Assembly: GCA_041487815.1 (NCBI GenBank)
Contig: JBGPOB010000115.1
Coordinates: 1-10,716 of the forward strand
Direction of reading: 5' to 3'
DNA: 10,716 nt
DNA from: CANJBX01 sp041487815
GTDB taxonomy: Bacteria > Pseudomonadota > Alphaproteobacteria > Rhizobiales > Xanthobacteraceae
Shown piece by piece: positions 1 to 7,032 of the stretch (the first letter of the stretch is position 1; every line of letters begins with the position of its first letter). Under the pieces are notes generated by a model that saw only the letters and a list, made by a program, of their open reading frames with translations, did not search any database and was not told where the DNA came from. A program made the position numbers and the translations under genes.

Positions 1-141
1 CAGCACGGCAGGCAGGTAGCCCGGCCCCATTTTCGTCGCAGCACCGAATGCATAGACGCGGCCGAACCACGCGGCCGCGAAGCCAATGGAGAGGAACAGG
101 AGTCCGGCCCAAAAGTCCTGCGGATTTCTAATGCGTGTCAC
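1..141 (-). CDS. Tripartite tricarboxylate transporter small membrane subunit, TctB family (N-terminal 47 residues only)
   Basis: This is the beginning of a gene that runs off the left edge. TctB is the small membrane subunit, usually four helices, that pairs with the large TctA permease for substrate uptake through the inner membrane. The visible part has a short polar N-terminus (MTRIRNPQDFWAG), a first hydrophobic helix at about residues 11-27, and then the family hallmark GAATKMGPGYLP at about 33-44. The start is a GTG at 139-141; a G-rich stretch (GGGGGTG, plus positions 149-155) lies 7 nt upstream and is the only plausible ribosome binding site. The binding-protein gene lies 193 bp upstream on the same strand, the usual neighbour, and TctA would be expected beyond the edge. 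No stop codon interrupts the visible frame. The family call is secure for so short a piece; the substrate is unknown. Confidence 0.82.
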   Translation of the reverse strand, partial: MTRIRNPQDFWAGLLFLSIGFAAAWFGRVYAFGAATKMGPGYLPAVL

Positions 142-334
142 TGAATTGCACCCCCAATACTCGATCGCGCCGCTGGATGATCGCCAACAGCGAACCACCG
201 GCACGAAAGCATCCTCGGCCAGCGTCCGCAGTCACCCCGACGGCGCTCCAACTTCAGGGCGCAAAGCGCATTTGAACTCAAAGTCGTTCCATTCTTGCCA
301 AACGCGCTCCAGCCTTCAGCCTCCGTTCGTCGCG

Positions 335-1327
335 CTATTGTACCTCGATATTCGCAAGCTTGACCGCGTCGGCCCATGCCTTGAGCGCGATCTCGAATTT
401 CTTCTTGTATTCGTCAGGCGTTCCGACCCATGGCGTTGCGCCCTGGCTGATCAGGAATTTCTGGGTATCGTCCGACCGGGTGATATCGTTCGTCCATTTG
501 CCAAGCTTGTCGAGAATGTCCTTTGGCGTTCCGGCCGTAGCCCAGACGCCCCACAGCGCGACAATGTCGCCGGTTGCAGCGCCGGTGAGTTCCTTCAGCG
601 TCGCTACGTTGGGCAGCGACGGAGACCGGGTGTTGGAGGCAGTGGCGAGAAGCTTGATGCGCCCTTGCTTGGCCTGACCGGTGGCAAACACCACATCGGC
701 GAACGCGAAGTCGATCTGTTTTGCGGTAACGTCCTGGATTGCAGCTGAGGTCGCCTTGTATGAAACCCTGGTTGCCTTAGCGCCGACTTTCTCGAGGTAG
801 ATCTCGGTCGTCGCCAGTGCGCTGGTGGTGGCGGTTCCATAGGTCGCCTTGCCGTCCTTCGACTTGATGAAGGCGGTAAGCTCGGCGATTGAGTTGATCG
901 GCGAGTCCGGCGCGACCGCAAGGACGAAGGGCGTCTCGGCGAAGCCGACGATCGGAACGATGTCCTTGGTGACGTCCAGCGGCATTTGCTTGAACACGCT
1001 CGCATTGCCGGCTGTGGTCACGGTCGAAGCCAGCAGCAACGTGTAGCCGTCCGGCTTCGCCTTTGCCGCCGCGTCGAGCGCGAGGTTTCCTGATGCGCCG
1101 ACCTTGTTCTCGACGATGTAGTTGCCGCCGGTGACCTTGGCGAGTTTGTCGGCATACCAGCGGGCGATGATGTCGGCGCCGCCGCCGGCGGCGAAGCCAA
1201 CTTGAATTCGCACCACGCGGTCCGGATATTCCGCCCTCGTCGCGGTGGAGGCGAGGGCGAGCGTTAGCAACGTAATCGTTGCCAGTGCGCAGGCCGTTCC
1301 GATCAATCGCAAGAATTGTTGCGGCAC
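335..1327 (-). CDS. TTT transporter periplasmic substrate-binding protein (TctC/Bug family)
   Basis: A 330-residue extracytoplasmic binding protein of the Bug/TctC family, which captures carboxylates or related small organic compounds in the periplasm and hands them to TctAB. Residues 1-32 form a Sec signal peptide: a short N-terminus with one Arg, a long hydrophobic core, and a TRA-EYP cleavage site. The mature protein opens EYPDRVVRIQVGFAAGGGADIIAR, split here as EYPDRVVRIQ then VGFAAGGGADIIAR; the Gly-rich piece is the first ligand loop. The second loop is ENKVGASGNL, followed by PDGYTLLLAS. Length is normal for the family. The frame is open to 1420, but the GTG at 1325-1327 is chosen because AAGGAG (1335-1340) sits 7 nt upstream and the signal peptide starts there. 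The stop is TAG. TctB follows after 193 bp, an unusually long gap for these gene pairs. Ligand cannot be predicted; the family is highly paralogous in Bradyrhizobium- and Burkholderia-type genomes. Confidence 0.93.
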   Translation of the reverse strand: MPQQFLRLIGTACALATITLLTLALASTATRAEYPDRVVRIQVGFAAGGGADIIARWYADKLAKVTGGNYIVENKVGASGNLALDAAAKAKPDGYTLLLASTVTTAGNASVFKQMPLDVTKDIVPIVGFAETPFVLAVAPDSPINSIAELTAFIKSKDGKATYGTATTSALATTEIYLEKVGAKATRVSYKATSAAIQDVTAKQIDFAFADVVFATGQAKQGRIKLLATASNTRSPSLPNVATLKELTGAATGDIVALWGVWATAGTPKDILDKLGKWTNDITRSDDTQKFLISQGATPWVGTPDEYKKKFEIALKAWADAVKLANIEVQ

Positions 1328-1878
1328 GTTGTCACTCCTTGATCTCGGGTTCAAAATTCGACGAAAGCAGGAACCGGCCATTGCGGTCCGGTCTTCGCCA
1401 GTCAGACTTCTTCCTTCCACTTCGTGATTGGGTTCGGCAACTTCCGGAAGATCATTTCAAGCTTACCCGGAATTGGTACACACAGGCCATGGCCGGCGCC
1501 GTGCCGTTTATCGGCAGATGCCTTGCTGACAAGCCGATCATCGCACGTTTCCTGCGGTGGGGCGCGTCGCCGCCACATCGCTATTTTGTTCGGGGGTGCA
1601 GGCAATCCGCAAGGCGACACTTCCGCGCGCCGACACAGCGCTCGGTGGGGTCACAAATACCTGTGGCTTACTGATGCTTACGGGTTCTTTGGGAAACCAG
1701 CTCCGCAGGAAATTGCAGCTGGCCAAATGCTCACGTGCGATATGCGCGAGCCGGCCGAAGCGGACAAGGCGACCAATGCCGGATTGCCGCATGGGGTCGG
1801 CACCTGAACTCTGCTCGCCCGACTGGCCAGTGCTTCCGACGTGCGCGCGATTGAAATTGACCTACAATCAGAAATATC
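1328..1878. other. Gene-poor divergent intergenic region (551 bp)
   Basis: This stretch separates the divergently transcribed TctC and SelD-fusion genes and should carry both promoters. Open frames crossing it on both strands (for example 1424-1807 plus and 1402-1620 minus) have no recognisable motifs and low-complexity or Arg/Pro-rich translations, so none is called. Two structures are visible: a perfect 10-bp palindrome CTTCCGGAAG at 1441-1450, about 115 bp upstream of the TctC start, and an inverted repeat CCAGCT/AGCTGG at 1697-1722 that could form a small imperfect hairpin. A -10-like TACAAT lies at 1863-1868, just before the SelD-fusion ATG. No tRNA, IS end or clear terminator was seen. 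The region may contain decayed coding sequence, but I cannot identify it. Confidence 0.5.
1335..1340 (-). promoter_or_regulatory. Ribosome binding site that fixes the GTG start of the TctC gene
   Basis: On the minus strand the bases read AAGGAG, followed by a 7-nt spacer and GTG. No comparable Shine-Dalgarno sequence precedes the upstream in-frame candidate at 1420, and the longer form would add about 31 mostly polar residues before the signal peptide. Confidence 0.75.
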
Positions 1879-4122
1879 ATGGTCCCGAATGCGAGCATAC
1901 GTACCGATATTGTGCTGCTGGGCGGCGGACATGCCCACGTGCATGTGCTCAAGGCTTTTGCGATGCGCCCGGAGCCGGGCGTCCGGCTGACGCTGATCGC
2001 CCGCGACCTGGAAACGCCCTATTCGGGAATGGTGCCGGGGCTGATCGCCGGGCTCTACACGCAAGAGGCGGCGCAAATCGATTTGATGCGGCTATGCGCG
2101 GTCACAGGCGCGCGCCTCATCCATGCCGAGGCCGTCGGGCTCGATCGCGCTGCCAGGCGCGTGCTGCTCGCCGGCCGCCCGCCGATCGCCTACGATCTCG
2201 TTTCGCTCGATGTCGGCATCGCGCCGGACCTTTCCGGCATCAACGGGGCGGAATACGGCATCGCGGTCAAGCCGATCGGTTCGCTGCTGCAAAAACTCGA
2301 CAAACTGCTGGCCCGCTGCAAGGCCGCCGACGGGCCGCGGCACATCGCCGTCATCGGCGGCGGCGCGGGCGGCATCGAACTCATGTTGTCGGTGCGCTCC
2401 AGAATTCTCGCCGAAGCAGAGGCCGGCCAACGTCACGCGTTCTCGTTCCGGTTGGTCACCGACGGCGACATACTTGCGACGCATCATAGACGCGCTCGCG
2501 ACATCTTCCGCCGCCTGCTTTCCGACCGCGGCATTGCATTGCACGAGAATTGTCGCGTGCATGGCATCGCGCCCGGCCGGCTGATGACCGGCGGCGGCGA
2601 ATTTTCCGCCGATGCGGTGCTGATCACCACCCAGGCCGCCGCACCCGAATGGTTTGCAAACACGGCGCTGGCCCTCGACGAGAATGGATTCATCGCCGTC
2701 ACCGCGACCTTGCAGTCCACCAACGATCCCGACGTGTTTGCGGCGGGCGATTGCGCCGCGCTGGCGACGTCGCGCGAGAAGGCCGGCGTTTATGCCGTGC
2801 GCGCCGGCCCGTCGTTGGCCGATAATTTGCGCCGCCGCATACGCAAGCAACCGCTGCGCGACTGGCACCCGCAACGGCGACATCTCGCGCTGATCTCGAC
2901 CGGCGAGCGCTATGCCGTCGCCTCGCGCGGCGCGATCGTCGCGAGGGGCGCGTGGCTGTGGGTTTTGAAAGATTGGATCGACCGGCGCTGGATGCAAAAA
3001 TATCAGGAGATCGATCCGGCGCGCATGCCGGCAATGGCGGCAACAACGCCCGTGCCGACGCCGGAGGAGATGCGGTGCGGCGGCTGCGCCGCGAAGGTGG
3101 GGCCGGGCCCGCTGTCGCGCGCGCTGGCGCGGCTCGATCCGCCGATTTCCACCGTCGGCGTCGTTGTCGGACTCGATGCACTGGACGATGCCGCAGTCGT
3201 CGCGGTGCCGGGCGGCCAACACCTCGTCCAGTCCGTCGATTTCTTCCGCGCGTTCGTCGATGACCCTTACGTGTTCGGCAAGATTGCGGCCAACCATGCG
3301 CTCAACGACGTTTTCGCCATGGGAGGAACGCCGCGTCACGCGCTCGCCATCGCCGTCGTGCCGCTCGGCGATCCGGGCAAGGTCGAAGAGAACTTGTTTC
3401 AGTTGCTCGCTGGCGCTCGTGCAACGTTCGATCGTGAAACGGTCGCGCTCGTCGGGGGACATTCGAGCGAAGGAAGCGACTTGGCCGTCGGTTTTTCAGT
3501 AAGCGGCGAAATCGCGCCGGAAAAAATCCTGCGCAAGGGCGGACTCAAGGCCGGCGATGCGCTGATCCTGACCAAGCCGATCGGCACCGCAACCCTGTTT
3601 GCCGGTGCCATGCGTGGCCGCGCACGAGCGCCCTGGATCGTGGCGGCGCTTGACGAGATGCAGCGCTCGAACTGCGATGCCTCACGCATCCTGGTCGCGC
3701 ACGGCGCCAGCGCGATGACGGATGTCAGCGGATTTGGCCTCGCGGGGCACCTCGGCGAGATGCTGTCGGCCAGCGGCGCGGATGCGGCGGTCGATCTGTC
3801 CGCGATGCCACTTTACGCGGGCGCATCCGAACTGGCGCGCGCCGGCGTTGCATCCTCGCTGCTGCCGGAAAATCTGACGCTGGCCGGTCTGCTGCGCGGC
3901 GCCGGCGATGAGGCAACGCGCGCTTTGTTGTTCGACCCGCAAACCGCAGGCGGGCTGCTCGCCGGGATCAGCGCGGATCGCGCGCAAAGCTGTGTCGCCG
4001 CGCTTCGCGCGGCCGGCTACGCCTCGGCGTCGATCATCGGCCACGTCGGCCGGCTCGGACTCGCGCCGCCGGACGTGACCATCTCGATCATAGGCGGCTT
4101 CCGCCAGAGCACATCCCACTAG
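1879..4122 (+). CDS. selD: Fused pyridine-nucleotide-disulfide oxidoreductase-like flavoprotein / selenide, water dikinase (SelD)
   Basis: A 747-residue two-domain protein. Residues about 1-375 are an FAD/NAD(P)-binding oxidoreductase related to NDH-2: first dinucleotide loop LLGGGHAHVHV (13-23), second loop VIGGGAGGIE (158-167), and the FAD-contacting VFAAGDCA (286-293). After a Pro/Thr-rich linker (about 385-395), residues about 398-728 are SelD, which makes selenophosphate from selenide and ATP for selenocysteine or selenouridine. The glycine-rich N-terminal loop RCGGCAAKVGP aligns with the E. coli loop so that Cys403 and Lys406 match catalytic Cys17 and Lys20; this is a Cys, not Sec, form. 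Further SelD motifs are DDAAV (436-440), GKIAANHALNDVFAMGG (467-483), VGGHS (525-529), LTKPIGT (564-570), MTDVSGFGLAGHL (613-625) and DPQTAGGLL (686-694). The ATG at 1879 is forced: an in-frame TGA lies at 1858-1860, no other usual start codon lies between, and later starts would lose the FAD loop. No Shine-Dalgarno is visible. Such fusions are known in proteobacteria; the oxidoreductase half's substrate is not established here. Confidence 0.94.
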   Translation: MVPNASIRTDIVLLGGGHAHVHVLKAFAMRPEPGVRLTLIARDLETPYSGMVPGLIAGLYTQEAAQIDLMRLCAVTGARLIHAEAVGLDRAARRVLLAGRPPIAYDLVSLDVGIAPDLSGINGAEYGIAVKPIGSLLQKLDKLLARCKAADGPRHIAVIGGGAGGIELMLSVRSRILAEAEAGQRHAFSFRLVTDGDILATHHRRARDIFRRLLSDRGIALHENCRVHGIAPGRLMTGGGEFSADAVLITTQAAAPEWFANTALALDENGFIAVTATLQSTNDPDVFAAGDCAALATSREKAGVYAVRAGPSLADNLRRRIRKQPLRDWHPQRRHLALISTGERYAVASRGAIVARGAWLWVLKDWIDRRWMQKYQEIDPARMPAMAATTPVPTPEEMRCGGCAAKVGPGPLSRALARLDPPISTVGVVVGLDALDDAAVVAVPGGQHLVQSVDFFRAFVDDPYVFGKIAANHALNDVFAMGGTPRHALAIAVVPLGDPGKVEENLFQLLAGARATFDRETVALVGGHSSEGSDLAVGFSVSGEIAPEKILRKGGLKAGDALILTKPIGTATLFAGAMRGRARAPWIVAALDEMQRSNCDASRILVAHGASAMTDVSGFGLAGHLGEMLSASGADAAVDLSAMPLYAGASELARAGVASSLLPENLTLAGLLRGAGDEATRALLFDPQTAGGLLAGISADRAQSCVAALRAAGYASASIIGHVGRLGLAPPDVTISIIGGFRQSTSH

Positions 4123-4145
4123 AGTTGCACCATGCTCCAATCCGT

Positions 4146-4221
4146 TCGTCCCCGCGAAAGCGGGGACCCAGAGCCGGATTTCTACCATTCCATTGCTGGA
4201 TTCCCGCTTTCGCGGGAATGA
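4146..4221. repeat. Inverted pair of REP-type palindromes (BIME-like), possible bidirectional terminator
   Basis: Two related hairpins lie head to head in the gap between convergent genes. The first, at 4148-4167, is GTCCCCGC-GAAA-GCGGGGAC, a perfect 8-bp stem with a GAAA loop. The second, at 4201-4218, is TTCCCGC-TTTC-GCGGGAA, a 7-bp stem and the reverse complement form of the same unit. The similarity extends past the stems: one is followed by CCAG and the other is preceded by CTGG. This is the REP family often seen between genes in Bradyrhizobium-like genomes. No U-tract follows either stem, so intrinsic termination is possible but not shown. Confidence 0.85.
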
Positions 4222-4301
4222 GCGGACCGCCAGGAAGGCTCTGCGCGTGCAGGACGTGCGCCAACGCGGCTCCATGTGCATACCGCGATGCAATCGCGAA
4301 T

Positions 4302-5981
4302 CTATTTTGGGTGCACCAACGCCGCGCCCTTCGACAGCGGCTGCACCGAGCGCTCGTAGATCGCGAGCCAGCCTTCCTCGGAATGTTGGTCGACGAGTTT
4401 CAGCTTGGCGCGCCGAGCCGCGAGTTCAGTCGCGGGCACATCGAGGTCGATGGTGCGCGCCTCGGCATCGATGACGATGCGGTCGCCATCGGCAACAAGG
4501 GCGAGGGGCCCGCCGGTCGCGGCCTCGGGCGTGACTTCGCCGACCACGAGACCCTTGTTGACGAGACCGGACAACTGGCCATCGGTGACGAACGCCACGT
4601 CGGCGCCAAGGCCGGCACCGTCGAGCGCAAACACCACCCGCGACGCCATGCCCATGCCGGGCCCGCCGCGCACGCCGAGCCCGCGCAGCACAACCACGTC
4701 GCCGGGCACGATCTTCTTTTGCTTGAGCGCCTCCATGGCTTCGTCGGGGGAGGAAAAGCAGCGCGCCTTGCCGGTGAACTGCAGCTTTTTGTCAACCCGC
4801 AGGCCGAGTTTGATCACCCCGCCGGTCGGCGCCAGGCTGCCGCGCACGATGACGATCGCGGCCTTGTTGGACAGCGGACGCGACAGCGGGCGGATCACCT
4901 CTTCGTCCTCGACCTTCGCGTCGCGCAGGTTTTCGCCGACGGTCTTGCCGCTGACCGTAAGCGCGTTCGCGCGCACCATCGGCCCGAGCTGCTTGAGTAC
5001 CGCAAGCGCGCCGCCCGCGGCTTCGAACGCCTCGATCGAGGTGTCGCCGATCGGCCGCACCGCGGCGAGCACCGGCACCTTCCGCGTCAGCTCATCGAAC
5101 AATTTGTAGAAGTCGAGGTCGCTGCCGGCTTCCAGCGCGGTCGCCTGCAGGTGCTTGATGCAGTTGATGGAGCCGGCCACTGCCAGCACCGCCATCGCGG
5201 CATTGGCGAAGGCGTCGGGCGTGAGGATCGCGCGCGGGCGCAAATCCTCGGCCACCATCTCGACGATGCGGCGGCCGGATTTCTTGGCGAAGTCCACCAT
5301 GCGCTTGGAGTTGGCCATCACCGGCGCGCCGCCTGGCAGCGACATGCCGAGCGCCTCGCACACGATATGCATGGAGTTGGCGGTTCCCATGCCCGAACAG
5401 ACGCCGGGGCCACTGATCGCGTTCTCGCTCATGCCGAGGAGATCGTCGAACGAGAGTTTTCCCGCGATGTGATGGCCGGCGCCAAGAAACACCTCTTCGA
5501 TGTCGACATGGTGATTGTGGTAGACGCCGCTTGGCTGGTAGCCGCCGATGACGAGCAGCGTCGGAATGTTGAGCCGCGCCGCCGCCATCAGGTGGCCCGG
5601 CACGGTCTTGTCGCAGGAGGTCAGGCAGATCATGCCGTCGAGCTTGGCACCCTCGACCTGGGTCTCGATATCGTTGGTGATGAGGTCGCGCATCGGCAAA
5701 ATAAAGTTGCCGCGATGGCCGGCGCTGTGAATGAAATCGCTCGGCGCCGTGGTGCGGATTTCGAACGGTAGGCCGCCGGCCTCGCGGATGGCTTCCTTGA
5801 CTACCTTGGCCACGCCGTCGAGATGGGAAAAGCAGATCGCCAGTTCCGACGAGGTGTTCACCACCGCGATTTTTGGCTTCTCCATGTCCTCGTCGGTGAG
5901 GCCCAGCGCGCGCCATTGCGCCCTGCGCACGGCCCAGAGCGAGGTGCCTTTTTCGTAATTGCTGCGCAGTTCGCGTTTCAT
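4302..5981 (-). CDS. IlvD/Edd-family dehydratase (dihydroxy-acid / sugar-acid dehydratase-like), divergent clade
   Basis: A 559-residue cytoplasmic Fe-S dehydratase of the superfamily containing dihydroxy-acid dehydratase (IlvD), 6-phosphogluconate dehydratase (Edd) and pentonate dehydratases. These enzymes remove water from a 2,3-dihydroxy acid to give a 2-keto acid. The three expected cluster ligands are present: Cys50 (NTSSELAICFSHLD), Cys123 (SCDKTVPGHLM) and Cys195 (GPGVCSGMGTANSM). Asp124-Lys125 follow Cys123 as in the family, where the Lys is typically carbamylated and binds Mg. The C-terminal domain has GGPGMGMAS (439-447) and TDGQLSG (466-472), with Ser471 matching the family's catalytic base. 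Both motifs deviate from the usual GPGMxE and DGR(F/M)SG. The N-terminus (MKRELRS, NTxSEL) is closer to the sugar-acid clade, while the C-terminus (GGPLALVADGDRIVID) is more IlvD-like. AGAGGA (5987-5992 covers it on the minus strand) lies 5 nt before the ATG. The nearby TTT and aconitase X genes suggest catabolism rather than branched-chain amino acid synthesis, but the substrate is unassigned. Confidence 0.9.
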   Translation of the reverse strand: MKRELRSNYEKGTSLWAVRRAQWRALGLTDEDMEKPKIAVVNTSSELAICFSHLDGVAKVVKEAIREAGGLPFEIRTTAPSDFIHSAGHRGNFILPMRDLITNDIETQVEGAKLDGMICLTSCDKTVPGHLMAAARLNIPTLLVIGGYQPSGVYHNHHVDIEEVFLGAGHHIAGKLSFDDLLGMSENAISGPGVCSGMGTANSMHIVCEALGMSLPGGAPVMANSKRMVDFAKKSGRRIVEMVAEDLRPRAILTPDAFANAAMAVLAVAGSINCIKHLQATALEAGSDLDFYKLFDELTRKVPVLAAVRPIGDTSIEAFEAAGGALAVLKQLGPMVRANALTVSGKTVGENLRDAKVEDEEVIRPLSRPLSNKAAIVIVRGSLAPTGGVIKLGLRVDKKLQFTGKARCFSSPDEAMEALKQKKIVPGDVVVLRGLGVRGGPGMGMASRVVFALDGAGLGADVAFVTDGQLSGLVNKGLVVGEVTPEAATGGPLALVADGDRIVIDAEARTIDLDVPATELAARRAKLKLVDQHSEEGWLAIYERSVQPLSKGAALVHPK

Positions 5982-6087
5982 GGAAATCCTCTGATGCCGA
6001 GGCCCCTTAGACTCCTGCTAATCCTGAGTGAAGGCAATCCCCAAGCTATACGGATTCTATGAAGAGTAGCTATCGGGCGACTCGACT

Positions 6088-7032
6088 CTACAGCCGAGCT
6101 ACCCAAGCGCCGATTTCTGCAAGGACTTGCTCAAAGGTTGGTTTGTCACCGTAATACAAGGAGGTGCTCTCGGTGAAAGCCTTTGCGTATGACTTACGGG
6201 TTTCTGCATCCGTCAGGATGAAGGCTTGGTTTTCCGCAATGTTGAGGTTGTCGGCTTGACGAAAACGCTTGGTCTTATGGGCCTTGTACTCGTCCGTGCC
6301 GATGAACTTCTGGACCTCCGACCGTCGAAGCAAGCTATACACATCGTAATAATGCCGTATGAAGTTGATGGGGAATTCCTTCGACTCTTGCTGCTGGCGA
6401 AACTTCGTCGAAATGGTCTGTAGCTTCTCAACGAATGTGTGGCCAGGATCGTAGCATGCTACGCGTTTGGCGCGGTTGTCGATGATAAGCACTTTACTGG
6501 CCGCGTAATCATACAGCCACGAACTGATATCCGTTGCGGTGTTCGGCGTCACGTCGTCGAAGCCGACCTCCAGCAACACTCCAGGCTTAAGACCATCCAT
6601 AGCCTTCGCCGTCGTTTTGTAGAAAAGCCGAATCCCGCCGCTGAAGAAGTCCTTATTGTCGAAGGCCGTATCACGCTCGACTTTCTGGATGCCGTCAATT
6701 CGGATCGATTGGGCGAGCCAATCGTAAAATTCCTTGCGACTCTGCACATGCGCTGGCTTGGTCTGATTGCGGGCCGTCTTTACTTCCCGATCGGCAGGAG
6801 GATCGATGCGAATGTCGATATCTTCTGAGAACCGATTGATGATTTGAAAGCCTTTGGAAAGCGATGTCCCGCCTTTCAACTCGAACTTCATTTTCAATTG
6901 TTGAAGGCCATAGAGACAATGCATAATCCAGTAGTCTTTTTCGACTAGTGCGGGGTCAATGGACTTTTCTTGTGCGACGATGCGGATCAGTTCGAAAAAT
7001 TCTGGATGATTGTGAAGATAGTCAGGCGACAT
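6088..7032 (-). CDS. AbiEii-type nucleotidyltransferase toxin
   Basis: A 314-residue protein of the AbiEii/AbiGii nucleotidyltransferase family, the toxin half of AbiE-type toxin-antitoxin and phage-abortive systems. Characterised relatives (MenT toxins) transfer nucleotides to tRNA; the target here is unknown. Visible motifs are the N-terminal VEKDYWI (30-36), typical of the family; the nucleotidyltransferase core GGTSLSKG (54-61); the metal-binding acidic pair EDIDI with Asp71 and Asp73; and C-terminal GHTFVEKLQTI (about 197-207) and FIRHYYDVYSL (224-234). The core looks intact, so the toxin is probably active. An ATG at 7044 is also in frame, but the one at 7030-7032 is preferred: GGAG (7039-7042) lies 6 nt before it, whereas AAGGAG lies only 1 nt before the upstream ATG. 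The gene overlaps the antitoxin's end by 11 nt, so translation is coupled. Base composition is clearly less GC-rich than the flanking metabolic genes, which suggests horizontal acquisition. Confidence 0.88.
   Translation of the reverse strand: MSPDYLHNHPEFFELIRIVAQEKSIDPALVEKDYWIMHCLYGLQQLKMKFELKGGTSLSKGFQIINRFSEDIDIRIDPPADREVKTARNQTKPAHVQSRKEFYDWLAQSIRIDGIQKVERDTAFDNKDFFSGGIRLFYKTTAKAMDGLKPGVLLEVGFDDVTPNTATDISSWLYDYAASKVLIIDNRAKRVACYDPGHTFVEKLQTISTKFRQQQESKEFPINFIRHYYDVYSLLRRSEVQKFIGTDEYKAHKTKRFRQADNLNIAENQAFILTDAETRKSYAKAFTESTSLYYGDKPTFEQVLAEIGAWVARL

Noticed and set aside
1697..1722. Hairpin CCAGCT/AGCTGG as a SECIS element, small RNA or riboswitch upstream of SelD
   Set aside because: Stem of only six pairs plus a bulged three-pair extension, nothing resembling a bacterial SECIS, and no UGA-containing selenoprotein frame nearby. 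Not supportable beyond a weak inverted repeat.
1424..1807. A 127-codon plus-strand frame in the intergenic region before the SelD fusion
   Set aside because: No ribosome binding site that stands out, no recognisable domain, and irregular codon use. Open frames of this length are frequent by chance in GC-rich DNA.
2092..3462. A 456-codon open frame on the minus strand inside the SelD fusion
   Set aside because: Arg/Asp/Ala-rich translation without family features, wholly antisense to well-conserved flavoprotein and SelD motifs.
4123..4301. tRNA-Sec (selC) gene near SelD
   Set aside because: I looked for a long-armed tRNA with a T-loop motif in this and the other intergenic stretches. Only the REP hairpins were found here.
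4125..5771. A 548-codon open frame on the plus strand opposite the dehydratase gene
   Set aside because: The translation is His/Arg/Ala-rich with no motif, and the minus strand of the same stretch encodes a clear IlvD/Edd protein. It is an antisense shadow of GC-rich codon use; its first part also reads through the REP palindromes.
4302..5981. Assigning the dehydratase as the housekeeping branched-chain amino acid enzyme IlvD
   Set aside because: The altered GPGMxE and DGRxSG motifs and the pentonate-like N-terminus do not fit a housekeeping IlvD, and no ilv neighbours are present. A family-level call is safer.
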